Position numbers and translations under genes: made by a program. A stretch of 64,000 nucleotides of DNA from Casp-actino8 sp044358015 (GTDB taxonomy: Bacteria > Actinomycetota > Acidimicrobiia > Acidimicrobiales > Ilumatobacteraceae), in assembly GCA_044358015.1 (NCBI GenBank), contig JBIKOO010000008.1, forward strand, positions 1 through 64,000. The letters run 5' to 3'. A model generated the notes under the pieces. It was not told the DNA's origin, did not search any database, and was given only the letters and a program-made list of their open reading frames with translations. Below, piece by piece: positions 41,704 to 51,257 of the stretch. Every line of letters starts with the position of its first letter. Within the stretch, counting starts at the first letter, position 1.

Positions 41704-42389
41704 GTACCCATTCGCTCGGCGGTACGGCGCAGGACACGCTCAAATGTTTCAGAATCTTGTGCACCAGGTATCGACCATTGTCCGTTGATCACGTAGGTAG
41801 GAACACCAGTGATTCCGTGCGAAAACGCCGTTGCCAATTCTTCGGCGACTTCGCCTTTGCCGGCGTCGCTCGCGAAGAACGCTCGTAAAAACTCGGCGAA
41901 CTCCAGATCATCAGAATCGTGAGGGATGGTGTGAACTCCGATAGAAATCAGTTGCTCTGAATCACCGACGTTGACCCCGTTGGTGAAGTAAGCATTTAAC
42001 AGGTTCTCTTTGAGTCGTGATTGAACTTCGTAGTCGTGATTGACACCGGTCCACCACATCAACCGATGCGCAAGAATCGTGTTTGATCGTTGTCCGATAT
42101 CCATCCGAAACTCAATTCCGTCTAGCGCTGCTGTTTCGGTGAGTTGGGCAATAATTTTGTCTGCTCGATCTGCGCCACCAAATTTTTTCGCGTACACATC
42201 ACGAACGGGCGCCGATGAATTGGCCGGGGCGGTCGGATCTAATTGATAGGCCCGATACACAATTTCGAAGGGCTGGTTTATTGCATCTGGACCGGAAGTG
42301 ACCTTCTCTAGGGCGGCTTCGAATCTCCTCTTGCCGATAAAGCACCACGGACATACAACGTCGGACCAGATTTCAATCTGCATGTTCAT
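41700..42389 (-). CDS. DsbA-family FrnE-like oxidoreductase
   Basis: The product is 229 residues with a thioredoxin-fold CxxC site in SDVVCPWCFIGKRRFE. The late GITGVPTYVINGQWSIPGAQ supplies the cis-Pro. There is no signal peptide, so it is cytoplasmic, as is usual for FrnE-like proteins, which act as disulfide isomerases or GSH-type isomerases. It is co-transcribed with menH (four-base overlap). A second ATG two codons downstream is an alternative start. Confidence 0.9.
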   Translation of the reverse strand: MNMQIEIWSDVVCPWCFIGKRRFEAALEKVTSGPDAINQPFEIVYRAYQLDPTAPANSSAPVRDVYAKKFGGADRADKIIAQLTETAALDGIEFRMDIGQRSNTILAHRLMWWTGVNHDYEVQSRLKENLLNAYFTNGVNVGDSEQLISIGVHTIPHDSDDLEFAEFLRAFFASDAGKGEVAEELATAFSHGITGVPTYVINGQWSIPGAQDSETFERVLRRTAERMGT

Positions 42390-42434
42390 ACCTTAGATGG
42401 ACGTCTGAGGTATTTGCTCGTAGCGTAAGGAGTT

Positions 42435-44159
42435 GTGGAGAGCAATCTTTTACGTGACCGGCTCGCTGGGCGTCCTTTTGAAGATGTTCAAGCGACCTTT
42501 TGCGCCGTTCTCGTTGACGAGTGGATCCAGCAGGGGATTCAAGTGGCTATTGTCGCTCCGGGATCTCGTTCGACTCCACTGGCATTGGCGTTAGCGGAAC
42601 GTGACGATATCAGGATTGAAGTTTTCCATGATGAACGCTCTGCTGCATTTGCTGCTCTCGGAGTTGGGCTCGCTACGGGAGTGCCCGCTGTTTTGCTATG
42701 TACCTCTGGTACGGCAGCCGCCCACTTCTATGCCGCTGTGATTGAAGCCGACCTGTCGCACGTGCCATTGCTTGTCGTCACTGCTGATCGTCCACCTGAA
42801 CTGAAAGACGTTGGGGCGCCCCAAACAATTGATCAAACCAAAATGTATGGCGACACAGTTCGCTGGTTTCATGATCCAGGGGTTGCAGATATATCAGCGT
42901 GCAATTCTTGGAGAGCGTTGGCGCGTCAGAGTTTTGCGTCAACAGTTGGTTTGCGCCCTGGCCCGTCGCATATCAATCTGCCATTTCGCGAACCTTTGGT
43001 CGGTGCAGCGGTCGAAGTGCCACGAGATCCTGCGAAGCTTTCCCAATTTGTAGGTCGCCCGCTACTTACTAATAGCGAATATGAACTCGTCGTGACGCAG
43101 TTAAGTCACGAATCCGGAGTCATCGTGGCCGGCAAGGGATGTGGCGACTCGGCGAAGGTTTCTCAGCTAGCAAAGCGTTTGGGTTGGCCAGTGTTGGCTG
43201 ATTCGCGTTCGGGTTGCCAGGGTATACCTGAAGCAGTTATCTATTTTGATTCGATCCTGCGTCATCAGGCCTTTAGTGAGAGTCATCAGCCACAAGCTTT
43301 CTTGCGATTGGGCGAATCTCCGAGTTCTAAAGTGCTCAGTCAATTCATTTCTGGAAGTTCAGCGGTACAAATTCACGTCGGACAGTTTGACGATCCCTTT
43401 GACGCTGATCACAAAGTTTCATCACACATCACTTGCGATCCTTCATCTTTTTGCGAAACATTGATATCGCTCATTCACCCGACGACGAAAATGCTCTATT
43501 TGAATCAATGGTTGAAAGCTGATGAGTTGGCTGAAGCTTCGATTGCTCAATACCAAGAAGAGTCTGTCGGTTCCTTAAGTGGTCCGACTGTGTCGAGGAT
43601 CGTCGCTGAAAGTTTGAAGACTTCGCAAAACTTGGTAGTTTCATCATCAATGCCCGTGCGTGATCTTGAATGGTTCGGCGGGGATTGTTCACGTTTTCAG
43701 GTGTTTTCTAATCGCGGGGCGAACGGAATTGATGGAGTAGTTGCGACCGCTATTGGGGTTGCCATAGGAACGGAAAGACCAACTTTCGTTTTGATTGGAG
43801 ACGTTGCCTTACTGCATGATTCATCGAGTCTTGTTGCGTTGGGGTCACGTGACATTGAGTTGAAGATCGTTGTTACTGATAATGATGGTGGCGCAATATT
43901 TCATTATCTTTCGCAATCTTCGCTGGTGGCAACTGAAAAGTTTGAAAAGTTGTTCGGAACGCCGCATGGTTCTGACCTCGTGCGATTAGCCGAAGCACAT
44001 CAGATCACGACATTTGATTGCCGTACTTCTAGTGAATTGAGGGATGCTCTTGCTCGCTCAGGTACCTGTTTGATTCGTATTGCGACTGACCGTCATAACG
44101 AAGTCTTAGTTCACCAAGAGATCAACACAAAGGTGGCTTTCGCACTTGATCAAGTGTGA
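42435..44159 (+). CDS. menD: SEPHCHC synthase (2-succinyl-5-enolpyruvyl-6-hydroxy-3-cyclohexene-1-carboxylate synthase)
   Basis: The product is 574 residues from a GTG with AAGGAG two bases upstream. VAPGSRSTPLALALAERDD and VFHDERSAAFAALG (with the Glu that activates thiamine diphosphate) are the N-terminal signature. The diphosphate-binding motif begins at FVLIGDVALLHDSSSL. MenD adds a succinyl-semialdehyde unit from 2-oxoglutarate to isochorismate. It is convergent with menF, which makes its substrate. Confidence 0.95.
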   Translation: MESNLLRDRLAGRPFEDVQATFCAVLVDEWIQQGIQVAIVAPGSRSTPLALALAERDDIRIEVFHDERSAAFAALGVGLATGVPAVLLCTSGTAAAHFYAAVIEADLSHVPLLVVTADRPPELKDVGAPQTIDQTKMYGDTVRWFHDPGVADISACNSWRALARQSFASTVGLRPGPSHINLPFREPLVGAAVEVPRDPAKLSQFVGRPLLTNSEYELVVTQLSHESGVIVAGKGCGDSAKVSQLAKRLGWPVLADSRSGCQGIPEAVIYFDSILRHQAFSESHQPQAFLRLGESPSSKVLSQFISGSSAVQIHVGQFDDPFDADHKVSSHITCDPSSFCETLISLIHPTTKMLYLNQWLKADELAEASIAQYQEESVGSLSGPTVSRIVAESLKTSQNLVVSSSMPVRDLEWFGGDCSRFQVFSNRGANGIDGVVATAIGVAIGTERPTFVLIGDVALLHDSSSLVALGSRDIELKIVVTDNDGGAIFHYLSQSSLVATEKFEKLFGTPHGSDLVRLAEAHQITTFDCRTSSELRDALARSGTCLIRIATDRHNEVLVHQEINTKVAFALDQV

Positions 44160-44165
44160 CTACGC

Positions 44166-45344
44166 TCAGGGTCTCACGATGGCGGACAACATCGCCTGAA
44201 ACTTGGCTTGCGTCTCGGCCAGTTCAGCGTCCGGATCTGAGGCCGCCACGATTCCGCCACCAGCAATAAGTCGAGCGATTTTGCGGTCATGAGAAAGTTC
44301 GGCGCATCTAATTGCTACCGCCCATGTCCCGTTTCCCTCTGCGTTAATCCATCCGACCGCTCCGCCGTAGTTTTTGCGATCAAAACCTTCGACTTCATTG
44401 ATGATCTGTAGTGCCAGATTGCGTGGATGGCCTCCGAGTGCCGGGGTCGGACACAGTTGGCGAGCTAGCTCGAGGATGTGCGGGTGATCATCAGAGAGAT
44501 GGCCTTCGATGAGAGTTCCGAGATGTTGCACATTGGCAACTTGAATGACCGAAGGCTCTGGCTCCCAGTCGAGGTAGGAGCAATATGGCAACAGCATGTC
44601 GTGAATCACATCAATCACGACTCGATGTTCGACCTGATCTTTCATACTTGAAATAAGTTTCTGAGCAAGTTCGCTATCTGTTTCTGGATCACCGGTGCGG
44701 GGCGTTGTTCCGGCGAGTGGATGCGACCTGATGATGTGGCCGTCGATTTCAAGCAGCAATTCTGGTGATGCGCCGATAAAGCCGTCAATTGAGTAGCGGT
44801 AACTGTTGCCGAAAGATGATCGCAATCTATGAAGTACTGCATGTACGTCGATCTCATTTTTGGCTTCAATCAATATTTCTCGAGCAATGACCGCTTTGGT
44901 GATGTGACCATCTCTGACTGCTTGCCGTGCTTGCTGAACCGCTTTTTGATAGTGGTCAATCGGCGTGAGGGGTTTGACAGAAAACTCATTGGCTTGAATT
45001 TTTGGTGCGACCGATGCTTCTAGAATTTGTGAGGCGTCATCAATCGTGGTGAGCCAACAATTTCCGTCTGTATCTTTGCCAACTGTCTGACGTGGAATAA
45101 GGAAATTGGCCGGAGCTTCAACATCAAAGGGAAGAACGCCTAATGCGATCGGTGACACGTTGAGGTCGGTTTGATTGACATGATTAATGAGCCGTAACGT
45201 TTGAGCCACTTCGGAAAATGTCATGCGCATGGCGACGCCGCGACCGGCAAAACCGACACCATTTCGCACAAAAAGAAAACCATCATTTCCGGCAACATCG
45301 TTTAGGTCTATCGATGAGTCAAGGCGGATGGTGGTTGCGATCAC
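44166..45344 (-). CDS. menF: Isochorismate synthase
   Basis: The product is 392 residues. The chorismate-binding domain is recognisable from KAVIAREILIEA, ASPELLLEIDGHIIRSHPLA, TPALGGHPRNLA and the end GGGIVAASDPDAELAETQAK. It converts chorismate to isochorismate, the first step toward menaquinone. A salicylate or siderophore role is less likely because menD and menG are its neighbours. It follows menG by 5 bases on the same strand. Confidence 0.92.
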   Translation of the reverse strand: MIATTIRLDSSIDLNDVAGNDGFLFVRNGVGFAGRGVAMRMTFSEVAQTLRLINHVNQTDLNVSPIALGVLPFDVEAPANFLIPRQTVGKDTDGNCWLTTIDDASQILEASVAPKIQANEFSVKPLTPIDHYQKAVQQARQAVRDGHITKAVIAREILIEAKNEIDVHAVLHRLRSSFGNSYRYSIDGFIGASPELLLEIDGHIIRSHPLAGTTPRTGDPETDSELAQKLISSMKDQVEHRVVIDVIHDMLLPYCSYLDWEPEPSVIQVANVQHLGTLIEGHLSDDHPHILELARQLCPTPALGGHPRNLALQIINEVEGFDRKNYGGAVGWINAEGNGTWAVAIRCAELSHDRKIARLIAGGGIVAASDPDAELAETQAKFQAMLSAIVRP

Positions 45345-45349
45345 GAAAT

Positions 45350-46084
45350 CTAGTCTCTCGTTCCAAGCATCAGTTGAGTGATGCCACCAGACAGTTGCAT
45401 GTGGACTGCATCAGAGAAACCTGCTGTATGTAACATCTGCAACATTTCGTCGCGAGGTGGCAGGTAGGCGACGCTCTTCGGTAAGTATCGGTAGGCCGCT
45501 GGATCAGATAGCCAGCCACCAATTTTCGGGACTACCTTGCCGAAGTAGATCCCATTGCCAAATCTGACGATCGGATTATGCGGTATACCGACATCAAGTA
45601 GAGCGATGCGACCTCCCGGGCGAACGACTCGTCCTAACTCATTAAAGAATGAACCGAGGTCGACAAGATTGCGAAGAGCAAAACCACATGTGGCGCCGTC
45701 GACGGAATCATCGCCAACCGGCAAGTTCAAGATGTCGGCTTGCGAACGAGGGGAACCTGAGCGATCGGCCGCAAGCATGCCGAATGAAAGATCCATTGAC
45801 AGCGGATGGATGCCGACTCGTTGAAGGTCAATGCACAAATCTCCGGTACCGCTTGCCAAGTCGAGAACCGTACTGCCCTTCGGGAGCGCTAGTAGGCGTA
45901 CTGCTTTACGTCGCCAGCGCGTGTCGAGCCGAAACGTCATGATGCGGTTAACTAGGTCGTATCGGGGAGCGATGGTGTCGAACATCTCTTGAACTGCACG
46001 AACCTTTTCTTGACCCTCGGGCAGGATCTCGGTATCCCAAGAGGATGATTCGGGATCTCTTGGGGCGTTGTTTCCAGTAGTCAC
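45350..46084 (-). CDS. menG: Demethylmenaquinone methyltransferase
   Basis: The product is 244 residues. MFDTIAPRYDLVNRIMTF, the SAM-binding VLDLASGTGDLCIDLQ and CGFALRNLVD are the UbiE/MenG signature. It methylates demethylmenaquinone with S-adenosylmethionine. Since the pathway here is menaquinone only (no ubiquinone genes seen), the name menG is preferred to ubiE. It is upstream of menF in the same operon. Confidence 0.93.
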   Translation of the reverse strand: MTTGNNAPRDPESSSWDTEILPEGQEKVRAVQEMFDTIAPRYDLVNRIMTFRLDTRWRRKAVRLLALPKGSTVLDLASGTGDLCIDLQRVGIHPLSMDLSFGMLAADRSGSPRSQADILNLPVGDDSVDGATCGFALRNLVDLGSFFNELGRVVRPGGRIALLDVGIPHNPIVRFGNGIYFGKVVPKIGGWLSDPAAYRYLPKSVAYLPPRDEMLQMLHTAGFSDAVHMQLSGGITQLMLGTRD

Positions 46085-46221
46085 ACAGTCAGGCTAAACG
46101 GCTTTCATCACCGACGATGATTTCGGAGTCGCTGACATTGGTCACGATGGGGCAAGATAGAAGGGTCGGTGCGGGGGCGTTCTGCATTTCGGTGTTAGAT
46201 GACGGATTACGGGGGTAAGAC

Positions 46222-47460
46222 ATGATCGATTTCACTTTGGCTCCAGAGCATGAGGCCATTCGCACGAAGGTTCGTGATTTTGTGGAGAATCACATCAAGC
46301 CAGCGGTGGAGCCGTTCGGTCACCGTGATGAGATGGACCCAGAAAAGCATCGGCAATATGTTGGTGAATTGATTCGCTTACGCAAGTTGGCTGTTAGAGA
46401 AGGTCTGTGGTTGCCACATATGCCTAAAGAGTGGGGAGGCATGGGATTGGGTCATGTCGCCTTGGCAATGGTGCAGGCCGAGGCCGCCAAGACCCGCGTT
46501 GGACCTTGGGTCTTTAACTGTCAAGCGCCAGATGAGGGCAACATGCACACACTCGTACATTGGGCGACTCCAGAACAAAAAGAGAAGTATCTGAAGCCTT
46601 TGTGTGATGGTGTGTCGTCGTCCTGTTTCGCGATGACCGAACCCGAAGTTGCTGGATCAGATCCGACGCTCATTCGTACGCACGCCATCAAGGACGGCGA
46701 CGAGTGGATCATTAACGGCCATAAGTGGTTTATTTCAGGGGCCGACCGCGCCAAGTTTGCAATTCTTATTGCTCGCACCGAGATGGACGTTCCAGAAGGT
46801 TCTCGAGGAGCGAACACCGCATTCATCATTGACCTACCGCAACTTGGTTGGAACAATGTTCGCGAAGTTGAAACCATGCATGGTCCTGGTGGTCACAGCG
46901 AGATCGTGATTGAAGATCTACGAGTTCATGATTCCCAAATCTTGGGTGGTCGCGGAAATGGACATCGTCTTGGTCAATACCGACTCGGGCCGGCTCGCTT
47001 GGCGCACTGTATGCGCTGGATCGCTCAGGCTGAAACCGCATTAGACATGATGGTTGATCGCTCGTTAAAGCGGTACTCACATGGTTCGTACCTTGCCGAA
47101 AAGCAGGGTATTCAATGGTTGATTGCCGACTCAGCTATGGAGATTTATCAGTGCAAACTGATGATCCTTCACGCTGCGTTCAAGATTGACCGTGGTGATG
47201 ACTTCCGCACAGAAGTCTCGATGGCAAAGCACTTCGTCGCCAATAGTTTGAATCGAATCATCGACCGTGCCATCCAGGTGCACGGTGCCTTGGGTTATTC
47301 AACCGATACTCCGTTGGCGAACATGATGCAACACGCTCGTTGGGCCCGATTTGCCGATGGTGCTGATGAAATTCACCAAATGCGAATCGCTGAAAACACC
47401 ATCAAGGCGTTTACCGATCATGGAACCACTCGGACCGCTACCGGAGATCTTCCAATCTGA
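46222..47460 (+). CDS. Acyl-CoA dehydrogenase
   Basis: The product is 412 residues. The flavin motif CFAMTEPEVAGSDPTLIRT, the loop HKWFISGADRAKF and the C-terminal QVHGALGYSTDTPLANMMQ with ADGADEIHQMRIAE are typical. It oxidises an acyl-CoA to the enoyl-CoA with electrons passing to ETF. The stop abuts that of the convergent acyl-CoA synthetase gene, and a MaoC hydratase lies nearby, so these genes may serve one degradation route for an acyl side chain. Confidence 0.93.
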   Translation: MIDFTLAPEHEAIRTKVRDFVENHIKPAVEPFGHRDEMDPEKHRQYVGELIRLRKLAVREGLWLPHMPKEWGGMGLGHVALAMVQAEAAKTRVGPWVFNCQAPDEGNMHTLVHWATPEQKEKYLKPLCDGVSSSCFAMTEPEVAGSDPTLIRTHAIKDGDEWIINGHKWFISGADRAKFAILIARTEMDVPEGSRGANTAFIIDLPQLGWNNVREVETMHGPGGHSEIVIEDLRVHDSQILGGRGNGHRLGQYRLGPARLAHCMRWIAQAETALDMMVDRSLKRYSHGSYLAEKQGIQWLIADSAMEIYQCKLMILHAAFKIDRGDDFRTEVSMAKHFVANSLNRIIDRAIQVHGALGYSTDTPLANMMQHARWARFADGADEIHQMRIAENTIKAFTDHGTTRTATGDLPI

Positions 47461-49101
47461 TTATTCGTTTGATGGATGGGCGATTGCTTTCGCCCATCGA
47501 TAATCGGCTTTGCCGGATGGTGAACGAACGATGTGATCGACATAGATGAAGTCTTTGGGCAACTTATAGCGAGCAATATGTTTGGCCGCTTCATCGAGGA
47601 GATTCTCGTTGGAGCATTGAGACCCGTCTCGTAAGTGAACAATTGCCACCACTTCATTTCCCCATCGTTCACTTGGTCGTCCGGTGACCACACAATCCAA
47701 AACAGCCGAGTGGGACTTGACAGCCATTTCAACTTCTTCGGCGAAAATCTTCTCGCCTCCCGAATTGATCGTGACTGAATCTCTGCCGCGCATCTCAACA
47801 AGGCCATCAATCGTGAGCACGGCTCGATCGCCAGGTACGACATAACGAACCCCATCAATGATTGGATATGTGCGAGCCGTCTTTTCAACGTCTCCGAGAT
47901 ACCCAAGCGCCAGGCGTCCGCTCTTTGCCAGCCAACCAGCCTCTGGATGCCCTGTATCGGTGTGTCCGGGATCGAGCACCGTCGACAAGTCGGCTGACAG
48001 GACATGATTATTTGGAGCCAATGGGAACGTTCCGGTCGTTGCTGAACCAGCCGCCGACATATGAGTTAACTGTCCGCCCGCCTCAGACGAGCCGAGCCCA
48101 TCGATGATCATGAGATGTGGGGCAAGTTGTAGTAACTCGGCTTTGTAATGAGCCGAGAGTGCTGCACCGCCAGAGATAACAACGGTCAGGCTGGAGAGGT
48201 CGTACGAGTGTGCCGAGAGTTCATCAATCAGGGGACGAGCAAAAGCGTCTCCCACGATCAAGAGAAAGTCGAGGCGTTCTCGTTCAACCATTGACCAAAC
48301 GTCATGCGCATCAAGTCGTTCAGGAATGGAGGGAACGAACACTGTTCCGCCAGCATTCCAGCTTCCCATGGCGACCCAGTGTCCAGCCCCGTGCATGAAC
48401 GGCGGAGCGATGAGGGCACGACGACCCTTTGTTTCGGCCAAGAAATCATCAATGTTTTGCGCGTAACGCGATCCGCCAAAGCATTCAACAAGAGCGTCTC
48501 CTTGACGCCACATCACACCCTTGGGCATGCCAGTTGTTCCTCCGGTGTACAAGATGTAGAGATCATCGGGGCTCGCTGGAGCGGGAAGGTCGTCGCGTGA
48601 ACTGTCTAAGGCATCCTCGTACCAGACGGCTCCCGGCAGAAGCGGATGTCCCGACTCGTCGTCCACTTGAAGAAGCAACGTCAGTTGCGGAGTGTCGGCA
48701 AGTACTGATTCGAGCACCGGAGCAAACGTTGAGTGGAACACAATGACAGAAGCAGCGGAATCATTCAGCAGGTAGATGAGCTCCTCAGCCACATATCGAT
48801 AATTGACGTTGAAAGGAGCAACTCGACCTTTGAAGGCCCCGAGCATGCATTCCAAATACTCATTGCCGTTATGCAGGTAGATGGCTAAGTGATCTTGACC
48901 ACTTTCTTGCTGCTCTAGTTCACTACGTTCCGTATGACATCCGTATCCGCGATCATTCAGAAAGTTCGCGAGTCGCCTGGTGCGGTTGGTGACTTCGTTC
49001 CAGGTGAGTCGACGATCGCGAAATACTAGGCACTCATCATTTGGACGAGTTTCAGCTATCGCTTCATGAACTTCCCCGACGGTGAATTGTTGCACTGCCA
49101 A
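47461..49101 (-). CDS. Acyl-CoA synthetase (AMP-dependent ligase)
   Basis: The product is 546 residues. The ATP loop LYILYTGGTTGMPKGVMW, the adenylate motif DGLGSSEAG, the hinge region MRGRDSVTINSGGEKIF and the catalytic Lys in SGKADYRWAK are visible. The sequence resembles the FadD/FadD17-19 type used for fatty or steroid-derived acids in actinobacteria. The substrate is unknown. It is divergent from the LLM gene at 49169. Confidence 0.92.
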   Translation of the reverse strand: MAVQQFTVGEVHEAIAETRPNDECLVFRDRRLTWNEVTNRTRRLANFLNDRGYGCHTERSELEQQESGQDHLAIYLHNGNEYLECMLGAFKGRVAPFNVNYRYVAEELIYLLNDSAASVIVFHSTFAPVLESVLADTPQLTLLLQVDDESGHPLLPGAVWYEDALDSSRDDLPAPASPDDLYILYTGGTTGMPKGVMWRQGDALVECFGGSRYAQNIDDFLAETKGRRALIAPPFMHGAGHWVAMGSWNAGGTVFVPSIPERLDAHDVWSMVERERLDFLLIVGDAFARPLIDELSAHSYDLSSLTVVISGGAALSAHYKAELLQLAPHLMIIDGLGSSEAGGQLTHMSAAGSATTGTFPLAPNNHVLSADLSTVLDPGHTDTGHPEAGWLAKSGRLALGYLGDVEKTARTYPIIDGVRYVVPGDRAVLTIDGLVEMRGRDSVTINSGGEKIFAEEVEMAVKSHSAVLDCVVTGRPSERWGNEVVAIVHLRDGSQCSNENLLDEAAKHIARYKLPKDFIYVDHIVRSPSGKADYRWAKAIAHPSNE

Positions 49102-49168
49102 AACTTAGGTTCTTGAATTCGTTTGCTACGAGTCAGGGCAACGACCCTGGGTCGCTATCGTCTGAGTT

Positions 49169-50164
49169 GTGAATCTTGATCTGAGCCCTCTGAGCGGTAA
49201 GTCGCCGCATGGCGTCGTGTTCGGTGTCTTCATCCCGCAGGGATGGAAGATGGAACTGACATCGATAGCCGAACCAGTCGACAAATGGAATAAGACCATT
49301 GAAATAGCGGTTCTGGCGGATCAATTGGGTTTTGACTCATTGTGGGTGTATGACCACTTCCATAATGTGCCTCGACCGGCCCATGAAACTGTTTTTGAAT
49401 GTTGGTCGACCATAGCCGCAATAAGTCAGCGCACAAGTCGTATCCGCTTAGGTCAGATGGTCGGTTGTAATAGTTATCGCAACCCGGGATTGCTGGCCAA
49501 GATCACGTCAACGATTGATGTGATATCTGGTGGTCGCCTCGAATGGGGGATCGGTGCTGGATGGTACGAGAACGAGTACCGCGCCTACGGCTACGAGTTC
49601 CCCAAACCAAAAGATCGAATCGGGATGTTGCGCGAAAGTGTTGAGATCGTTCGCAGTATGTGGACTGAGTCTGAAACCACGTATAAGGGTAAGTATTACG
49701 AGGTATTTCGCGCCAATTGCGATCCGAAGCCATTGCAAAAACCTACTCCGCCTATTTGGATTGGTGGAGGGGGAGAGCAGTTGACGTTGCGCGTCGTTGC
49801 GCAACTCGCTGACTGTTCCAACTTCGGAGGTTTGCCCGATGAATGGGCACGCAAAAGAGAGACTCTTCTTGGGCACTGCAAAACAGTTGGTCGAGATCCG
49901 ATAGAAATTCGCATGACCTGGTCGCCCGAAATATTCATTCGTGAGACTGAGCGCGAGTTATTGGCCGATGCTCCGCAACGGATGAACGGTGAAAGCTTTG
50001 AAGAATGGCGCGCTGGGAATTTGGTAGGAACACCCGATGAGGTGGCCGAAAAAGTGGCGACCTACATCAAAATTGGATGCAGCGGTTTCATTCCGTGGAG
50101 CGCCGACTACCCGTCGACAACATCAATTGAACTTTTTGCCAAGGTTATGGCGAATTTCAAGTAG
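49169..50164 (+). CDS. LLM-class F420-dependent oxidoreductase
   Basis: The product is 331 residues from a GTG start. FGVFIPQGWKMEL, FDSLWVYDHFHNVPRP, GRLEWGIGAGWYENEYRAYG and PPIWIGGGGEQLTLRVVA follow the pattern of the F420-dependent subfamily with the long C-terminal half (TIGR03560-like). The reaction is a hydride transfer with F420 on an unknown substrate. It is convergent with the MaoC gene. Confidence 0.92.
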   Translation: MNLDLSPLSGKSPHGVVFGVFIPQGWKMELTSIAEPVDKWNKTIEIAVLADQLGFDSLWVYDHFHNVPRPAHETVFECWSTIAAISQRTSRIRLGQMVGCNSYRNPGLLAKITSTIDVISGGRLEWGIGAGWYENEYRAYGYEFPKPKDRIGMLRESVEIVRSMWTESETTYKGKYYEVFRANCDPKPLQKPTPPIWIGGGGEQLTLRVVAQLADCSNFGGLPDEWARKRETLLGHCKTVGRDPIEIRMTWSPEIFIRETERELLADAPQRMNGESFEEWRAGNLVGTPDEVAEKVATYIKIGCSGFIPWSADYPSTTSIELFAKVMANFK

Positions 50165-50202
50165 TTGCGTCTTTCAAGTAGTTATGTCGGACCGTGCTTG
50201 CG

Positions 50203-50661
50203 TCAGATGTAGGAACGGAAAATAATCTCGGCAACACACGATGGCTTTGAAGCACCAGCGCATTCAAATGTGAACTCCATCGTCATCTGAACACCGTTGG
50301 CGATTTCTTCAATCTCAAGAAGTTTGACACCAAGACGGATTTTTGATCCAACCGGTACGGGTGATGGGAAACGAACTTTGTTGGCTCCGTAGTTCACTCC
50401 CATGGTGAAACCCTCGATACGCACAACTGTCGGATACAACATCGGTCCTATTGACAAGGTGAGATAACCGTGCGCAATGGGGCCACCGAAAGGACCGCTC
50501 TTGGCTCGTTCAACATCAACATGGATCCACTGGTGATCGCCAGTAGCTTCGGCGAACTGATTGACACGTTCTTGGGTTATCTCGATGTATTCGCTGTAAC
50601 CAAGGTGTTCGCCAACAGCAGCTTTGAGTCCTTCGACTCCGGTAATCACTCGTGTAGTCAT
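50203..50661 (-). CDS. MaoC-family enoyl-CoA hydratase
   Basis: The product is 152 residues with a single hotdog domain. The hydratase motif FAEATGDHQWIHVDVERAKS supplies the catalytic Asp and His, followed by GGPIAHGYLTLSI. It adds water to an enoyl-CoA, the step after the acyl-CoA dehydrogenase encoded at 46222. Similar proteins include Mycobacterium HtdZ and R-specific hydratases. Confidence 0.93.
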   Translation of the reverse strand: MTTRVITGVEGLKAAVGEHLGYSEYIEITQERVNQFAEATGDHQWIHVDVERAKSGPFGGPIAHGYLTLSIGPMLYPTVVRIEGFTMGVNYGANKVRFPSPVPVGSKIRLGVKLLEIEEIANGVQMTMEFTFECAGASKPSCVAEIIFRSYI

Positions 50662-50691
50662 GTGGTCAGCCTAATCAAAGGTGCTTGAGTC

Positions 50692-51138
50692 TCACGAATA
50701 CCAAACGCGTTGGTGTTCACGACTTTGGGGATGCAAAAGCAAGGCACAGAGGGCTGCTTCAAAAATGAATCCGATGGTGTCGCTTCCAGTAATTCGGTCC
50801 AGAACGCCTATCCCGGGAACCGACCACATGATCCAAATTCTGAGGGCGAAGGGAGAAAAAGCGGCCACGAGGGCCAGTTTGTAGCCGACCTTGCGGTCGT
50901 TCGCCATCAAAAATCCGCCACCAATGAAAGACACCACGACAAAAAGACCCACCAAACTGCCCAGTGATCCTTTGCTGACTCTCGCAAAACCTACCCAGTC
51001 GCTTTTGTCCATAAAACCGATAAGTGCGAAAAAGCCGTTGAGATAGAGCAACCACATCGCTATTTGCAATGTTTGGGGCTGCAGCCGATCAAACCATTTA
51101 CGGGGATCGAGGGCCTGATGCTTGCGGCGTTGATTCAT
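50692..51138 (-). CDS. Small integral membrane protein, unknown
   Basis: The product is 148 residues from the ATG that gives MNQRRKHQALDPRKWFDRL. Four hydrophobic segments can be seen (MWLLYLNGFFALIGF; GSLVGLFVVVSFIGGGFLMA; LALVAAFSPFALRIWIM; GFIFEAALCALLL). The frame is open for another 20 codons upstream without a convincing start. I do not recognise the family. It is divergent from era, with 119 bases between. Confidence 0.7.
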   Translation of the reverse strand: MNQRRKHQALDPRKWFDRLQPQTLQIAMWLLYLNGFFALIGFMDKSDWVGFARVSKGSLGSLVGLFVVVSFIGGGFLMANDRKVGYKLALVAAFSPFALRIWIMWSVPGIGVLDRITGSDTIGFIFEAALCALLLHPQSREHQRVWYS

Positions 51139-51257
51139 ACAGTCAAGAGTGCCACAAAACAGCGATCTGGGTATAACACTGCACTTGGGTGACAACACTG
51201 CACTTGTCTGACCTATCTCAATCGTTGCGACATTGGCGACGGTAGCGTGACGAACGA

